Source of the DNA: Acephala macrosclerotiorum
Lineage: Eukaryota > Ascomycota > Leotiomycetes > Helotiales > Mollisiaceae
Direction: 5' to 3'
NCBI GenBank assembly: GCA_014904845.1
Contig: MU119270.1
Span: 173,950 to 237,949 of the forward strand
DNA: 64,000 nucleotides
In this document: one piece after another, positions 11,339 to 23,295 of the stretch
How positions within the stretch are numbered: position 1 is the first letter of the stretch
How the letters are laid out: each line of letters opens with the position of its first letter
Notes under the pieces: model-generated
What the model saw: only the letters and a program-made list of their open reading frames with translations
Database searches by the model: none
Told to the model about the DNA's origin: nothing
Translations under genes and position numbers: made by a program

Positions 11339-13355
11339 CTAAACCTTCGGAGCAATAGTCAAAATAACCCACCTCACACTCCCCTCCTCATCCTTCAACG
11401 GCGTCCAATGTGTAACATACCTCTCCTCCACCCTCCTAAGTCCCTCCTCTCTCCCACCAAACCAGCCTGTCCCTTTCCTCTCCTCAAACCCAGTCAACAG
11501 GCCTGTCTCAACACTGACCGCTTTTCCCACCTTCAACGCTTCCCTGACCGAGTACTTGAAAGCCTTTGAGGCAGAAGAGGAAGAGGAAGAAGAGGTGTGT
11601 TCAGCGAGGACTTTGAAAATGTCTTTGTTGTAGATGGGGGCGATATCGCCGTTGGGGAGGTTAAGACAAAGCATGTCGATTGTGCCGGGGGAGTAGTGTT
11701 GGATTAGTAGAGCTTGGGTGGTGGGGTTCCAGGTCATTACTAGGTACTATTTGTTGTCAGTTATCTGCTGGAGGTCTAGAAGGTGAAGAGCTGTGGCAAA
11801 CCTTTGAGTAAGCTGTGTAGAAAGCCTCAACCTGCGCCCTGAAATTCAGTTTCCCTACTCGGCTGATCAACTCTTGCTCCATCCCTGCTTCGTCTCTCAC
11901 CCGCCCGAAATTTGCTTGACAGGGGCAATGATGAAGCGTTGTATTTCCTCCAGCTTTTGAAGAATGCACTTCGAGGCTTCGGTCCTTGAGTTGAGGGCTG
12001 GCTCCTGACACTTGGTGGTTTGTTACTTGCCATCTCATCAATCTTGTCCAATTCGTCGTCATTGACGCTCAGCACCCGCAAAACATCGGTACAGGAATGT
12101 ATTGTCGTGCTGCAATTGATTTGTCCACCAAGGAAGGACGATACCTCTCCCCTCTCGTTTAGCAACGGCGAAACATAGAGTAAATTCCAGAACGGATCGC
12201 CATTCTTGCGGTAGTTGAGCAGAAGTTCCACCGTCTCCTCGCAGTTATCAATAGAAGCACGCAACCGTTTCGTAGCCATAGAATCTGTCTGATCTCCCTG
12301 TAAGAACCTGCAATTCCTCGGAATGATATCCTTCCTCGTATATCCCGTCACTGAAATGAACCCATCGGACGCATAATTACAAGATAGGATTATCCGCAAT
12401 ATTCGGATCCGTCAGACAGAAGCAGTCTCCCAGTCCTTGAAACCTCTCTCTGTGATCTGCCAATGCCATTGTTGCTTGTGCCGTGACTTGATGTTTGACG
12501 AATCGGGGGTAAATGTCGCTGGCGAGAAGTTTCTCGACGTGTTCTCGGGCACCGAGGAATATGGAGTCGATAGCGGGTAACGTGAATTGCGTTGCTTGTC
12601 GGATGTCTGCAGAGACGCGCTTTAGGTGTTGGCGAGAGACGTTAACTTGCCTCGGGGCATCGGGTGAGGTGTATGTCTTGTGGATGGAAGCTAAGGTTTG
12701 CGTTACTTCATCGAGTAGGCGATTGTATTTGTCAACCTGGGGAATGTCAGCTCTAAAGATGCATTTGAGAATTGTGGCATCAAATTGAAGATGTCCCACC
12801 TTCGATCCTCGTAGAAAAAGGTCTTACCTGCTGCAGAAACTTAATATTCTCTGCACACGCCCTACTCTGACAGAATCTCAGAAATCGATGTGCAGTCGTG
12901 GGGTTGTGGAGAACAATCTGGAAGACTTCCCAACTGAAGAAGTCTGCCGTATTGCCCACATTTCCCTGCCCAGACGTACTCATCGTTGCAGTATTCCCAC
13001 TCCTACTGCTGCTTCCATCACTCTGCCTCATGGAAGTTTGCTTGGGACTTTCTCTCTGAGACCCTCGTCCAGCCGACCCCAAGCGACGGTCCTCATTAGA
13101 AGATCCGAGACGACAGTCTTCACGTGAAGGTTGTGATTCTGCCCTCATGGTATTTTCTCTTCTCGGACTTCTCGATTTCTCAGGAAGTGGGGGAAGAGGG
13201 ACAGTCCTGTTGATACTAATATTTGATGAATTCTGAGGATTGTCGCGTGCATTCACGTGCTGAGAATTTGAGAGTGACTGTTGACTTTGTATAACTTGAT
13301 CAATTGACTCAGACATTTGTTGTGTTGGAGGATGAGAGAAAGGATGGGATGTCAT
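11339..13355 (-). CDS. RGS-LOV blue-light photoreceptor (BcLOV4-like), frame broken in the LOV domain
   Basis: ATG at 13355. Exon 1 (13355..12828) has a Ser/Pro-rich leader and the start of an RGS domain (WEVFQIVLHNPTTAHRFL). Exon 2 from 12736 completes RGS, then a LOV domain: FCLTDPNIADNPI, ASDGFISVTGY, the flavin-adduct cysteine in PRNCRFLQG, NYRKNGDPFWN and SSFLGGQINC. A basic linker (SAFFKSWRKYN) and a C-terminal domain (GMEQELISRVGKLNFRAQ, AFYTAYSK, then after an intron at 11747..11801 YLVMTWNPTTQALL) match the order RGS-LOV-DUF of Botrytis BcLOV4, which binds anionic membranes on blue light. Two frame problems are visible. One lies inside LOV near 12377-12395 (stop TAA right after NPIL). 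The other, near 11890-11970, could be a 55-bp intron. The gene is either a pseudogene or carries a sequence error. Confidence 0.8.
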
Positions 13356-14536
13356 CTAGAGAAGAAAGCTAGAGCTGTTCATGTTGAGATCTGGGGATCT
13401 ACAGGTAATCTCCACAAAGTGGGACGGAGTGAACCGGTTTGTGAGCCAGTGCAGGGGAATTTCGAGGTTGACTTGCCTGCATGGGAGAAGCATGGGCGCG
13501 GGTCTAAACTAGGATTGATTTCTATACCGAGATCTGGCAAACGTTTGTAAGAAGCGCCAGATATTTTTTAGAATGGCGTCATCTCGAGGATTGATTGGAT
13601 GAGGGACAATGAGACGAGGGGAAAGTTCTGTCCTCTTCAGGGGCTAGTGAGGTCCTCCAAAAGCCACGAAGGATGAGTGATGTCATCGACGATAAGGGTC
13701 AGCACACTACATCCAAGGACCGTGAACCAGATCTGTGGCAGAAGCCCTGCATGTGAAGACAAAAAGGTGTCTTCATGCCCGATTGCATGCTCAGAGTTGA
13801 GATGGTGTTGAAATTGAGTTTACAGAAGAGCTTCTCTGCAGCCACAACAGCCGGCATTGTCACTTCGTCTGATGGACCTTGCGTTGGGATCTCCTCTATC
13901 GAAAGTTTAAATGAGCTCAGATCTGATGTCGGCTCTTGAGTTTTGACTCTAAGAGATAAATTCATTTGTGATGTGCAGAATGTACAGGGGGAGAAGGACG
14001 CATGGTGTCAAGACCCTGTCGTCTGAACTCGATCGCTTGCTCCCGAAGATTGCGACACCTCACTTTTTGACCTCCTGAATACGTGGGACAAATCTTGGAA
14101 AATTGGACCGACATCTCTGCTTTTTCGAAGTTCATGCTTCCCTTTTGCATTCCAAACACTCGTTGTTCAGCAGCTTCGAAATTAGATGCTTTTGCATTGT
14201 TCTTCCCTGTCTATTTGGTGCCGCATGCATCTTCAGTCATACCCCCACCTCCAGCATCATCCGTGCCATCCATAGACATCTTCATCAACCCAAAGTGGAT
14301 GACGCTACTAAGTGACAGCGGTTCATGGTCAAGCGACTTCGCTCACAGCCCTCAGCATGTTGAGGATACTTCCTCAAGTATCAAATTCTGTACAGCATGC
14401 TCCCGAACGACTTCGGAAACATATCAGTATACATTATCGTTACATTATCGTCGATCAGTGTCTGCAATTATACAGTACTTCTCCTTCCACACCACAAATC
14501 CAAGCACAACCCGTTGTCCTCTTTGATCCCTTCACC
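13356..14536. other. Intergenic, RGS-LOV upstream region
   Basis: About 1.2 kb with no convincing gene. Two short minus-strand ORFs at 13699-14159 have no motif. The region probably includes the promoter and 5' UTR of the photoreceptor gene. Confidence 0.45.
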
Positions 14537-15362
14537 TCATAGCTCTCCTGCCACAGCCAGCGCTGATCTCGTCCTCATCATCATCATCACAACCATCGAC
14601 ACCAGCCCAAGCACAACTCCCAATACAGAAACCAGAACCCACCACATCACTTCCCTTCCCTTCTCTGTTGACATCCATTCCCTGAATTTGTCCCATTTGG
14701 TCATCCTCTTCTTTCTGTACTCGCAAACCTTCGTCTCAAACACCAAACAGCCCCTACCACCTTCTCTCGTCTCGCATTCGCCATGTTCTCTTCTTCTCTT
14801 CATCAACAACCTATTTCACAGTCAGCTCAATCTCTTTCAATGGAATTCTAAATGGAGGGGCAAGTACCGGACAGAGCCTCGACAAAACCTCATATCACTC
14901 CCCAACTCACACCCCTTGTCATGCGGACAATCCAGATGCAGAATTCGTCTCTTAATCAGCCATTCAACTTTCAAATTGACTCCAGTGTAGACGAAGCTGT
15001 TGAAATGGCGATTGGTGTGTTTGAGACTGAGGGCATCGGGGTAGGTTAGGTATTGCGAGATTTGGAGATGTAGCCTGGGTCGAGCGTCAGCATCGATTGG
15101 GGAGTGGGATTGGGGTAAAGATGAAGGATGGGAGGGGAACGTACTCAGTAGGTAAATCCATCAAGTTGATCCTCTGCTTCTTTTCCTCCGTTTTCGTCTC
15201 AACCTCGTCGATTTCCTCCTTTTGCTCAATCGAAGCTACGGTTTTCGGATCCGTGGCCTCCATGTTAAAGTTTGCGCTCCCGCTCTCGCAATTGGTATAT
15301 TCGCCTTGGAATCGAGAGTTGGATTTGGATCTTGATTTGAAGAGCGATAGCGATAAGCTCAT
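14537..15362 (-). CDS. Small hypothetical membrane protein, tentative gene model
   Basis: Not recognised. ATG at 15362 starts a polar exon (MSLSLSLFKSRSKSN, a lysine/glutamate-rich stretch, LMDLPTE) up to a good GTACGT donor near 15151. A middle exon near 15000-14920 reads FVYTGVNLKVEWLIKRR and HLDCPHDKG. The last exon (to 14537) reads EYRKKRMTKWDKFREWM followed by one strong hydrophobic helix (VLVSVLGVVLGLVSMVVM) and a short tail. The joins are my inference from splice signals and phase; exon 1 and the last exon look most gene-like. A protein with one membrane anchor near its C-terminus is expected. It is divergent to EXO5, sharing about 0.9 kb of upstream sequence. Confidence 0.42.
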
Positions 15363-16259
15363 TTTAAGATGCAAAGAAGTGAATCTGACGTCTGATTGTG
15401 TGGCTTTCGACGAAACTCCAGATGTGTCAGAATCACGTGTCAGTATCCCGAATCGTCTTGTGCATGCCAAACAATTGGAAACGAGCGAGAATATGCAGGT
15501 ACAGAGCGAAAAGGTACGAGCAACAACAAGCGAAAGGCTCAAGCTATATGAAAAATGTCTGCCTAGTTTTGACCCAAAGAGATGCGCTCGGAACCTCGTT
15601 TTAGGTTGCAGATTTAAAGAGGTGAGAATAGGTGTCACGCGATGATTCGGCTCGTGTTCTACAAATAAACTCTGAAACGTGGGGAATTGGATTGGAAAGC
15701 GGTGGAGATGCATGTGATACGATGTGTTTCGTGCTGAAGTCTGTTGCTTATTTGGAGAAGAAGTTCAGCCTTATGGATGAGGTTATTTATAGATGAGGAG
15801 AAAGGCTCCAAATGTACTGTACGTGATAGGGTGATGTGAGAGTTTGCAGGCATTTTGTATCTGAGAGCTTGAGATGGATATGGACTTTGAGGTGAAGGGA
15901 GAAGGCGGAGGAAAGCCACGGCATGAAAAGAAGTAATGGCGGGACCAGTTGAGGTAACTCGAAGGCAGCCACTTTGTGAAGGAGGTACAAGATATATCTG
16001 CCTTGACTTCGCCACAGTAACACAGCTGTACCCAACAAGCCATCAAACCAACAAGTCAGAGCTTCCACAGCCCCATTGTCTATGCTGGAGAAGGCAGCAA
16101 TTGTCCGAGAAGAAAAAAAAAAAAACATCCAAGGCTGTTCGAGTCACCAAATCACCTGACGGCGCGCGTCGCGTCCGTTTTCGCGACCCATTTCTCGCCG
16201 TCATAGATAGATAGAGCTTCTCCCTACCAACAAATGGCCTAAACAACCTCAACACTGGC
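15363..16259. promoter_or_regulatory. Shared upstream region of the small membrane protein and EXO5
   Basis: A 0.9-kb divergent intergenic stretch. No specific regulatory motif identified. An A-tract lies at about 16112-16125. Open frames here are not supported. Confidence 0.35.
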
Positions 16260-17983
16260 ATGGCTAGCCCATCCACCATCTCCTCTCCCTCCGAACCCAT
16301 GAACCTAGACAACAACGACAACGACACAGACTATGGCTCCGACTTTTCCGCCGGCGAAGAAGAAATAGTCTCCCGTCTCCTATCCGGCCAACCACCCCCC
16401 CTCGTCGAAGAAGACAACCCAATAACCAACCCTCCAACCACCGAAATCGAAGTCGAAATCGAACTCGAAATCGAGCTCGAATTCCACGATGCGCAACAAA
16501 CTCTTCGTCTCCCTAAGATACACGGGGAGGAATATAGAGCTCCGCGACCACTGTTTGAAGCTGCCAGGGCAGCAGAGCAGGTTGCTGAGCAGCTCGGGAA
16601 TGTGGCGTCGAGATCCCCGCCTAGAGAGGATCGGTATCCGGACTGTATGTTTTTTTGTATTTCATCCTATGCCAAAACAATAGATGAGTAGATCTGACTG
16701 ACGCCCAGTGTCCAGTAAGCCAACAGATTCGCGACCCTACTAACAAAAAAGACCTCGAGATAACGGGCGATCTGCCACCTGAAGATCCAGTTGCCCCGGA
16801 TACGAGATCTCCGATCGAGCGATTTCGTACCCAGCCCAAGAAAGCGCTTTCGGTGACGGATTTGGTGAGCCCGGCTTGGTGTGAGTTGCAGTATTGGTAT
16901 ACGTTGACGAAACATGGGAGGAAACGGAGGACGGCGGCGATGAAGCAGGGGAGTGCTGTGCATAAAGTGCTTGAGGATCAGGTTCATACAACGGTGAAGG
17001 TTGATATTGAGACGAAAGAGGATGCGTGGGGGTTGAGGATTTGGAATGTGATACAGGGATTGAAGACCTTGAGAGATACGGGGATGACGAGGGAGCTGGA
17101 GATTTGGGGGACGGTTGATGGATTGGTTGTTAATGGTGTTATTGATGAGTTGTCGTATATTTGTCCGGATACCGAGCTCGAGGAATCGATAGAGAAGCCG
17201 AATCCCCAGGATGAACCTCCTCCGGATCAGACGGCTTTGACGGATTTCTTCAAAGCGGTAGGAGAGAGCTCGATAGCAGAAGCTACCCAATCGAAGTGGT
17301 GGTCACAGTCCAAAAAGGTATACCTCTGCGACGTCAAGACTCGAGGTGTCAAATCCCTTCCCACGGCAGCAGCTTTCAAACCTACAAAGATTCAACTAAT
17401 GCTCTACCACCGACTACTCTCCTTACTCGCCACAAACACTGTTGACTTCTCGATCCTCACTACACGATACAACCTCGATGCCTCCAGAACATTCTCAGAC
17501 TCCTTCATTGCACAAGTAGGGAGTCTGAACGAGGAATATTTCTCAGCGAAGACCTCTCAAACATCAAACTCCCAGAGCCAAGGCCAAGACATCTCCCAGT
17601 CGTCCCAGGACTCAATGACCATTCTCCTAGCACATAATAACCTCGATTCTCTCTGGTCATTAATGATCAACGAGTTCCAGCTCACGCTTCCCAGCGGCTT
17701 TGACTCGCTTGGAAAAGTCCTGAAAGCAGAATACAGGTCAAGAGATACAGGCGAGATAGTAGGTGCGAAGACATTCCTAATGGATGACGAAGAATTAACC
17801 GGCTACGTGGAAAGAGAAATGCAGTGGTGGAAAGGAGAGCGAGAACCGGTCGGTGTGGCTATTGAAGAGGCGTTTAAGTGTAGGATTTGTGATTTTGCTG
17901 AGAGCTGTGAGTGGAGGTTGAAGAAGGTTGAGGAGGCGAAGGAGAAGGTTAGGATGAGTAGGCGGAGGAGTGCTGTTGTTTGA
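16260..17983 (+). CDS. EXO5: Exonuclease V (EXO5/DEM1), Fe-S single-strand DNA exonuclease
   Basis: Two exons (16260..16644, 16716..17983) give 550 residues. The N-terminal 120 residues are acidic and low complexity. The nuclease core shows SVTDLVSPAWCELQYWY, then GTVDGLVVNGVIDEL and YLCDVKTRGVKSLP, the acidic residues and lysine of the PD-(D/E)XK active site, followed by KIQLMLYHRLL. Four cysteines (about residues 182, 516, 519 and 525, in WCELQ and CRICDFAESCEW) match the iron-sulfur staple that encloses the nuclease in EXO5. Yeast Dem1/Exo5 works in mitochondrial DNA maintenance; human EXO5 works on nuclear DNA repair. Which compartment applies here is not clear from the N-terminus. A nearer AG (16708) gives an early stop, so 16715 is the acceptor used. 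Confidence 0.92.
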
Positions 17984-18213
17984 TGGTATTATGAAATGAT
18001 GGTATATATTGCATATTTGCATATGCATGACAGGCGTTGGTGGACATTTTGACCTTGGCTAAGAAATTCGGACATGGATGGACATTAAAGGATTGCAATC
18101 ACAGTTTTTAGATCTCAACCAATTTTACAGACAACCAGGGTGTAAGAATGTCCATCTTCGCTAGTACATCTGCACACCTATTTCCACCCCGCTACCTCCA
18201 CCTCTCTGTACTC

Positions 18214-19321
18214 CTACCAAGGATACACACCACCCCTCCAATCCCAGAAAGTCGCCTCTCCCTCGCCACCCCTCCTTCCCTCCCTCTCTCTCGTCAACCT
18301 CCCACCCTCATCAATTCCACCCCACCCCTTCTCCCGAATAACCTTCAACATACACCCCACACTCTCTTCCGGACGTATAATACCCTCTACTTCCCACGCC
18401 AAATCCACATTTGACGCCATATCCGTCGCCACCTCACCCGGATGAATCGCCAACACCACCGGAGCTTTCCCACTCCTCGCTGGTGTCAAAGGAGAATTTG
18501 ATGTGGCGGGAAAAGAGGGTGAGGGGGTTTGGGTGGCTTTGCGGTGTAATTCAGCAGCGAGATGACGAAGTCCTTGGTTTAGAGCTGCTTTGCTGACGGA
18601 GTAGGCTCCGAAGCCATCTTCGTGGGTGCGAAAGTTGTTGACGGAGCCGGAGTCGGAGGATATGAAGACTGAAGTCTTGATGTGTATGGGAACGGAAGGC
18701 AGGAATGGGGAAGGAGGTGCATGAGATGTTGGGCTGGTTGGGAGGAAGGAGGAGATTGGTAGGAGGGGTTGGGAAGATGGGGATGAGAGGGAGAGGAGGG
18801 AGGATGCGGTTAGGAGGGGTCCGATTGTGTTTGTGAGGAGGTGGTGTTGGAAACGTTCGAAGGACCTGAGGAATCGTCAGCTTCGATTGACAGCAAGAGG
18901 GAGAAATAGGGCAGGAAAGGGTAAGATGTGAAAACAGTAAACGAGACACAAAAGGGGAGACAGACACTTCACTAATCCTCCCCGGATACTCCAACACCCC
19001 AGCATTCAAAACCACGACATCAATCACCCCACCAGCTTTCTCCAATACACATCCTTTCCTTCCCAATTTCCTCACTTGTTCCGTAAACGCATTTATACTC
19101 TTCTCTGACGAGACATCACATTCCAATATAGTCAGGTTATGTCCATTCGGTGTTCCAGTCAAAGACCAGAGTTTTGAAGCGTTGCCGGTTGCATCGACGG
19201 GAGGGGCAGTGGCGGGTGCTCGTGCTGTTGCGATCACAATATTTCCGTTTGCTAGAAGCTGAGTGACAAACTCCAGTCCTATTCCTCGTGACGCACCGAC
19301 GATCAACCAAGTTTGTGGCAT
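18214..19321 (-). CDS. Short-chain dehydrogenase/reductase, C-signal/carbonyl reductase-like
   Basis: Two exons (19321..18966, 18865..18214; 100-bp intron with GTCTGT donor) give 335 residues. The Rossmann start TWLIVGASRGIGLEF binds NAD(P)H. NAG (VVVLNAGVLEYPGRI) and the catalytic Ser and YxxxK (SVFISSDSGSV, then AYSVSKAALNQGLRHL) are present, with HPGEVATDMAS after the active site. This is the usual layout of classical SDRs of the subgroup with sniffer/C-factor-like members. Substrate unknown. A proline/serine-rich insert sits between the NAG and catalytic-Ser motifs and is longer than usual. It lies divergent to the CBM1 gene and convergent to EXO5 (about 230 bp apart). Confidence 0.87.
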
Positions 19322-20073
19322 GGTGAGGGCCAAGCGAGACGGATAGGGGAGCCGGTGAAGTGAAGTTTGGAAGCGAGATGTGAAGGATCTCGCTACCTGC
19401 TGCAGGTGATGTTCAATTTTGGGAGGACCATCCCGATTTAAATTTCAGGACTTCGCTGGTTGACTTTCTGATGAATAAATCCGAGGACTCCAAATCAAGG
19501 AATGATACGGGAGAAAGTGGGGGCGGGGGTGTCATTTGTATTCGTCATCCTGTCTCATGATGTATCTCACAACTTCAAACTTGTCTACGGGATGAAAATT
19601 TTCAAAGATTCGGGAATAATTCCTCCACGCTGAATCTCTAAGAGAGTACTAACCTCATACCACCTGCATATCACGAAGTCCTCACCCACGTGATACCCCT
19701 CCTTCGGAACCTCACTACCGAGATTCCATCAGGGGTTCCCCATCCCCACAAAAACACTCTATTTCCATCTCTCGTTCCCTCAAGCGAAGTTTTTCTAGAC
19801 TTAAAACAACGTCTCATTCCGTCCTTCCAATCAGCCTGTTTACCAAACTTCTTCACTGTGTACCTGAAAGTTTGTCCTCCACACAGAAATCTGTACTTGT
19901 GAGGCTACGCAATCTGGCAAAATGCAGATATATTGCTTCCGGTGATGTCGGACCGGCTGAACATGGGTTGGGAGAGATGTTTAAATGAAGTACTTTCCGC
20001 GATGAGGAATGAGAAAGCTTGTTTTGATTGTTCGTTGTGAGTTATTCTTCCCTGCATATCTTTTTTTGCAATC
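19322..20073. promoter_or_regulatory. Divergent intergenic region SDR / CBM1 gene
   Basis: A 0.75-kb region between two divergent starts. It must contain both promoters. No distinct operator motif seen. Confidence 0.4.
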
Positions 20074-21078
20074 ATGAAGTCGATTTTGGTTTTGATGTCA
20101 GCTACTGCAGCTCTCGCTCAGCAAACTGCTTGGGGTCAATGTAAGAGGCTATTTTCAAGGGATTAACAAGATGCAAGAATGCTGACCTGCCAATAACAGG
20201 TGGAGGAATAGGATGGACAGGAGCAACAACCTGCGTTGATGGATACGTCTGCACATTCAACGGGTTCGTTCTCTCCTCTCCTCGCCTCGCCTCTCCTCGC
20301 CCTTCCCGTTCTTCCCAGCTAACACTTCCCAGCGACTACTACTCACAATGTATCCCCGGCGTCGCAACCTCAGACACCACCTCCGCAACACCCACCACCG
20401 TCGTCGGTTCCGCCTCAACCACCCTCTCCGGCGGCTCCTCCTCTGCTTCTGGTCCCGGCACAACATTGCAGAGCGGGTACTACTGGATCCGCGCCGTCGA
20501 ATCCCCAAACTTCCACAAATATCTCCAATCCCGCCCCCTCTACTCTCCCGGCGGCGCCGTTCTAGACTCGTATACCACTGCTGGCCAATTCCAGATTATT
20601 TCAGGACAGCTGGTTCAGTTGATTAATTCGACGTATACGTTATATGCGAATGTGCAGCAGAATACGACGACGGCGGTGAAGTTGAGTATGAGTTTTAATG
20701 CGACGAAGAATACTTATGGGACGTGAGTCTACCTCTTTGGCGATAGTGAGATGTGGGGAATTGAAAGCTGACGAGAAGGTTTGTTTGAATAGGTTCGCAT
20801 TCAGCGGCGACGCGGTAACGTGGTCCACGCCTGATATTACCAGGCCAAATTTGAGTGCTTGGTTGGTGTGTGGGAATCAGAGTTTGTGGATTAATTTGGG
20901 AAACTATGCATATTTAACACCAGTGGGATGTGTGGATGAAACTGTGAGTTATTTCCCTTGTTCTTGCACCACTTGGCAAAATTGAGGAGAGGGGAGGATG
21001 TATGCTGACTAAAAGTAGATTCATTATTACAATGATAAGACGGCTGTTGGTAGACGAGAGATACATTTGGAAGGATGA
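20074..21078 (+). CDS. Secreted protein with N-terminal CBM1 cellulose-binding module and an unassigned C-terminal domain
   Basis: Five exons (20074..20140, 20200..20263, 20333..20722, 20793..20943, 21019..21078) give 243 residues. A signal peptide (MKSILVLMSATAALA) is followed directly by a CBM1: QTAWGQCGGIGWTGATTCVD, then GYVCTFNGDYYSQCIPG, with the four cysteines and the aromatic face in place. A Ser/Thr/Gly linker follows, then about 160 residues starting GYYWIRAVESPNFHKYLQ and including QFQIISGQLVQLINSTYTLY, WSTPDITRPNLSAWLVCGN and LTPVGCVDET. I do not recognise this second domain. It has two cysteines and Asn-X-Ser/Thr sites, so it is probably a secreted, glycosylated cell-wall-bound protein acting on or sensing plant material. 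It is not a known cellulase catalytic fold to my eye. Confidence 0.88.
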
Positions 21079-21300
21079 TGGCACAGAGAATAGGAAGATT
21101 GAGGTAGATGAAATGAAAGATGGGAGATCGGAGGTGGTGGAAGTGGAAGTATACATAGCTTGCTGAAATTGTACATACGCGATGGGATAGGATGTAAATA
21201 TGGAAATTCCTTGCCAAGGGTCATTATGTGTCTATATGCTGCCGTAACCTGTAAGTACACTTTTATCCTGTCCCATCTCATATCATACATCGATCCTGCT

Positions 21301-23295
21301 TCACTTATGTGCTTTCCTCTTCAATAAGCAGTGGTCTCCCCACTTCCTCTTGTATTTATCTGGGAGGAATGGCGACAAGTCAGGGAGCCACATAATTCGG
21401 GCGAGGAAATGTGTTCTTGATGCATCGAGGAAATCTGCGCATTTGACTGGCTCCCAGTGGTCGACTTCGAGGATGTAATGTGGCTCGTGTTGCGATTGGC
21501 TGGAGCCTGGGTAGTAGGTGTCGACGAGGAAGTCGCAAGCTCTTAGGTCAACCTGAAAGCATTAGCGGGACATTAGTCGATGACTTGAGACGACTTACAT
21601 ATTTGCTCATATCTTCTTCATTTCTGTCATTCATGCCGGATGGTATGAGCCTAGCTCCGGCCCAGAACCCATTCTTGGCTTCAGAGAACTCTCCGGGTAG
21701 AAGACCGTTGAACTCGCTCTTGACGAACTTCGCCCGCATGTTCTTTGGCAAATGGTAAGAGCTTGGAAAGCGGTACCATTCCTTACTGAAACAAACTGAG
21801 TCTCCATAATTTCCGACTTCCTCGAGCGGTTGGTAAATCTTGAGAGGCGCTGCATATGCTGTGTAGATACCATAAATTCTTGCAACACCTAGATCTACTG
21901 ACCCGATGAGGAAGATAGCAACGACGAAAAGTTTTAGTCTTGCTGGTAGTCTTCCGATGAAAGATTTCGGATTTGAGTTGCCGAAAGATGCAAGGATAAT
22001 GTGAAGTCCCATGGCCGCATTGAGAGCCAAGCAGGGGTACATGGGATACATGAACCTCTCCTCCTTGTGTGGCTGAAAGCTGAAAATTGCGAGCCAGAGA
22101 TAAAACGGACTCATGAAAACGATACTTCGAAGCCCGTTGATTGTGCTAGCCTGCTGACTACGCGTGAAAATCTTCTGCAACACAAACAACGGCAGCGCCG
22201 CAAGTGCCAGCACGAACCAGATGTTGAAGTTGAGAAGTAGATTTCGGAAGTAGAAGTGCCATGGCTCGGTGCCGTAGATCTCGGGTCCACGGCCAGCTCC
22301 ACTGAAGATGTTGTAAAGAACGATGTTCAGAGGCACCACGACCATCTTCTTGTAGAAGAAGCTAGAGACGAGAAATTCGAAGATCTAATGAATGAATTAG
22401 CATTATAATCATATATGCGGATAGTGACTCACCAAAATGAGAACTCCTGCAATAACGCCTCGTCCAGTTCGTATAATCGTGTCGATGAATGCCTCCTTAC
22501 TGCTCAGACTTGCAAGAATAATCTCCTCGACTAGGAATGGTAGGGACAATGCCATAGCAAAAGGCCAGCCAAGTATTCCGCCAACAGCGAACCAACCAAT
22601 GCCCCATGCAGTCTTTAGTCCTCCTCTCCAATTCATGAAGGATGTCATTCCCAGCATTGTGCAGTACATGGCGAAGCTCGAGGGTAGAAAGGCTGCCGAA
22701 GCATGGAACATTCCTGGACTGAAGATCATAGCGAAGAAAAAGAAAAGAGCGACTCGAGGATTCAAAGTGTTGTTGACCACTCGGAACATCAGGGTCTGGC
22801 AGAGAGCGCAGACGAAAGCCAGAGCATATCGGATGAAATAGAACTCCCCGGCCTATGTGCATGAGTATATAGTAAATGTAGGAGATATGGCAGATTATCC
22901 TACCTTCGTAGAGAAGGGAAGGAGACGTCTGAAGCTTCCAATCAAGGCGTGCATGGCGATGTATAGCCAACTTCTGATCGCATACTCGGGCGAGTACTCC
23001 CACGTCTGCAGCCCATAGCCATGACTGATGTAATGGGTCGGCTCCCAGTAATTGAAGGTCTCATCGCAGTCTTGTATCGGCGCATACAAAGCAGCAAGCA
23101 GGTTCGCAATGAAGAAGAGGTAGAAGGCGCCAATTGGCTTCACGGCGAAAGGGGTCTCGGGTCTGTTGAGGTCAGCTGGAATTCTGCAGATGACTGCGGG
23201 ACGGGAAGTATTGACCTCTTCTTTGGCGGAGGCTGAGTGAACGGTCGATACTTAACATTCTGCTTCAGGGCGGGATTGACTGCCTTTGGAGGCAT
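21301..23295 (-). CDS. ALG9: Alpha-1,2-mannosyltransferase ALG9 (GT22), N-glycan precursor assembly
   Basis: Five exons (23295..23252, 23183..22904, 22852..22433, 22384..21599, 21552..21301) give 593 residues in one frame. It adds alpha-1,2-mannose from dolichol-P-mannose to the lipid-linked oligosaccharide in the ER lumen. Visible marks are the first luminal loop with the acidic pair (YAPIQDCDETFNYWEPTHY), GYGLQTWEYSPEYAIRSW, many membrane helices, and the late GT22 motif QPHKEERFMYPMYP. The C-terminal soluble part (YGDSVCFSKEWYRFPSSYHL) is standard for ALG9 and separates it from ALG12 and GPI mannosyltransferases. It shares a short (226 bp) divergent promoter with NAF1. Confidence 0.93.

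Noticed and set aside
12370..12405. 30-nt GT-AG intron in LOV
   Set aside because: It would remove the conserved ASDGF block, and the sequence after it would not be LOV.
14397..14990. Ser/Thr/Leu-rich plus-strand ORF
   Set aside because: Low-complexity antisense of the minus-strand membrane protein; no ATG context or domain.
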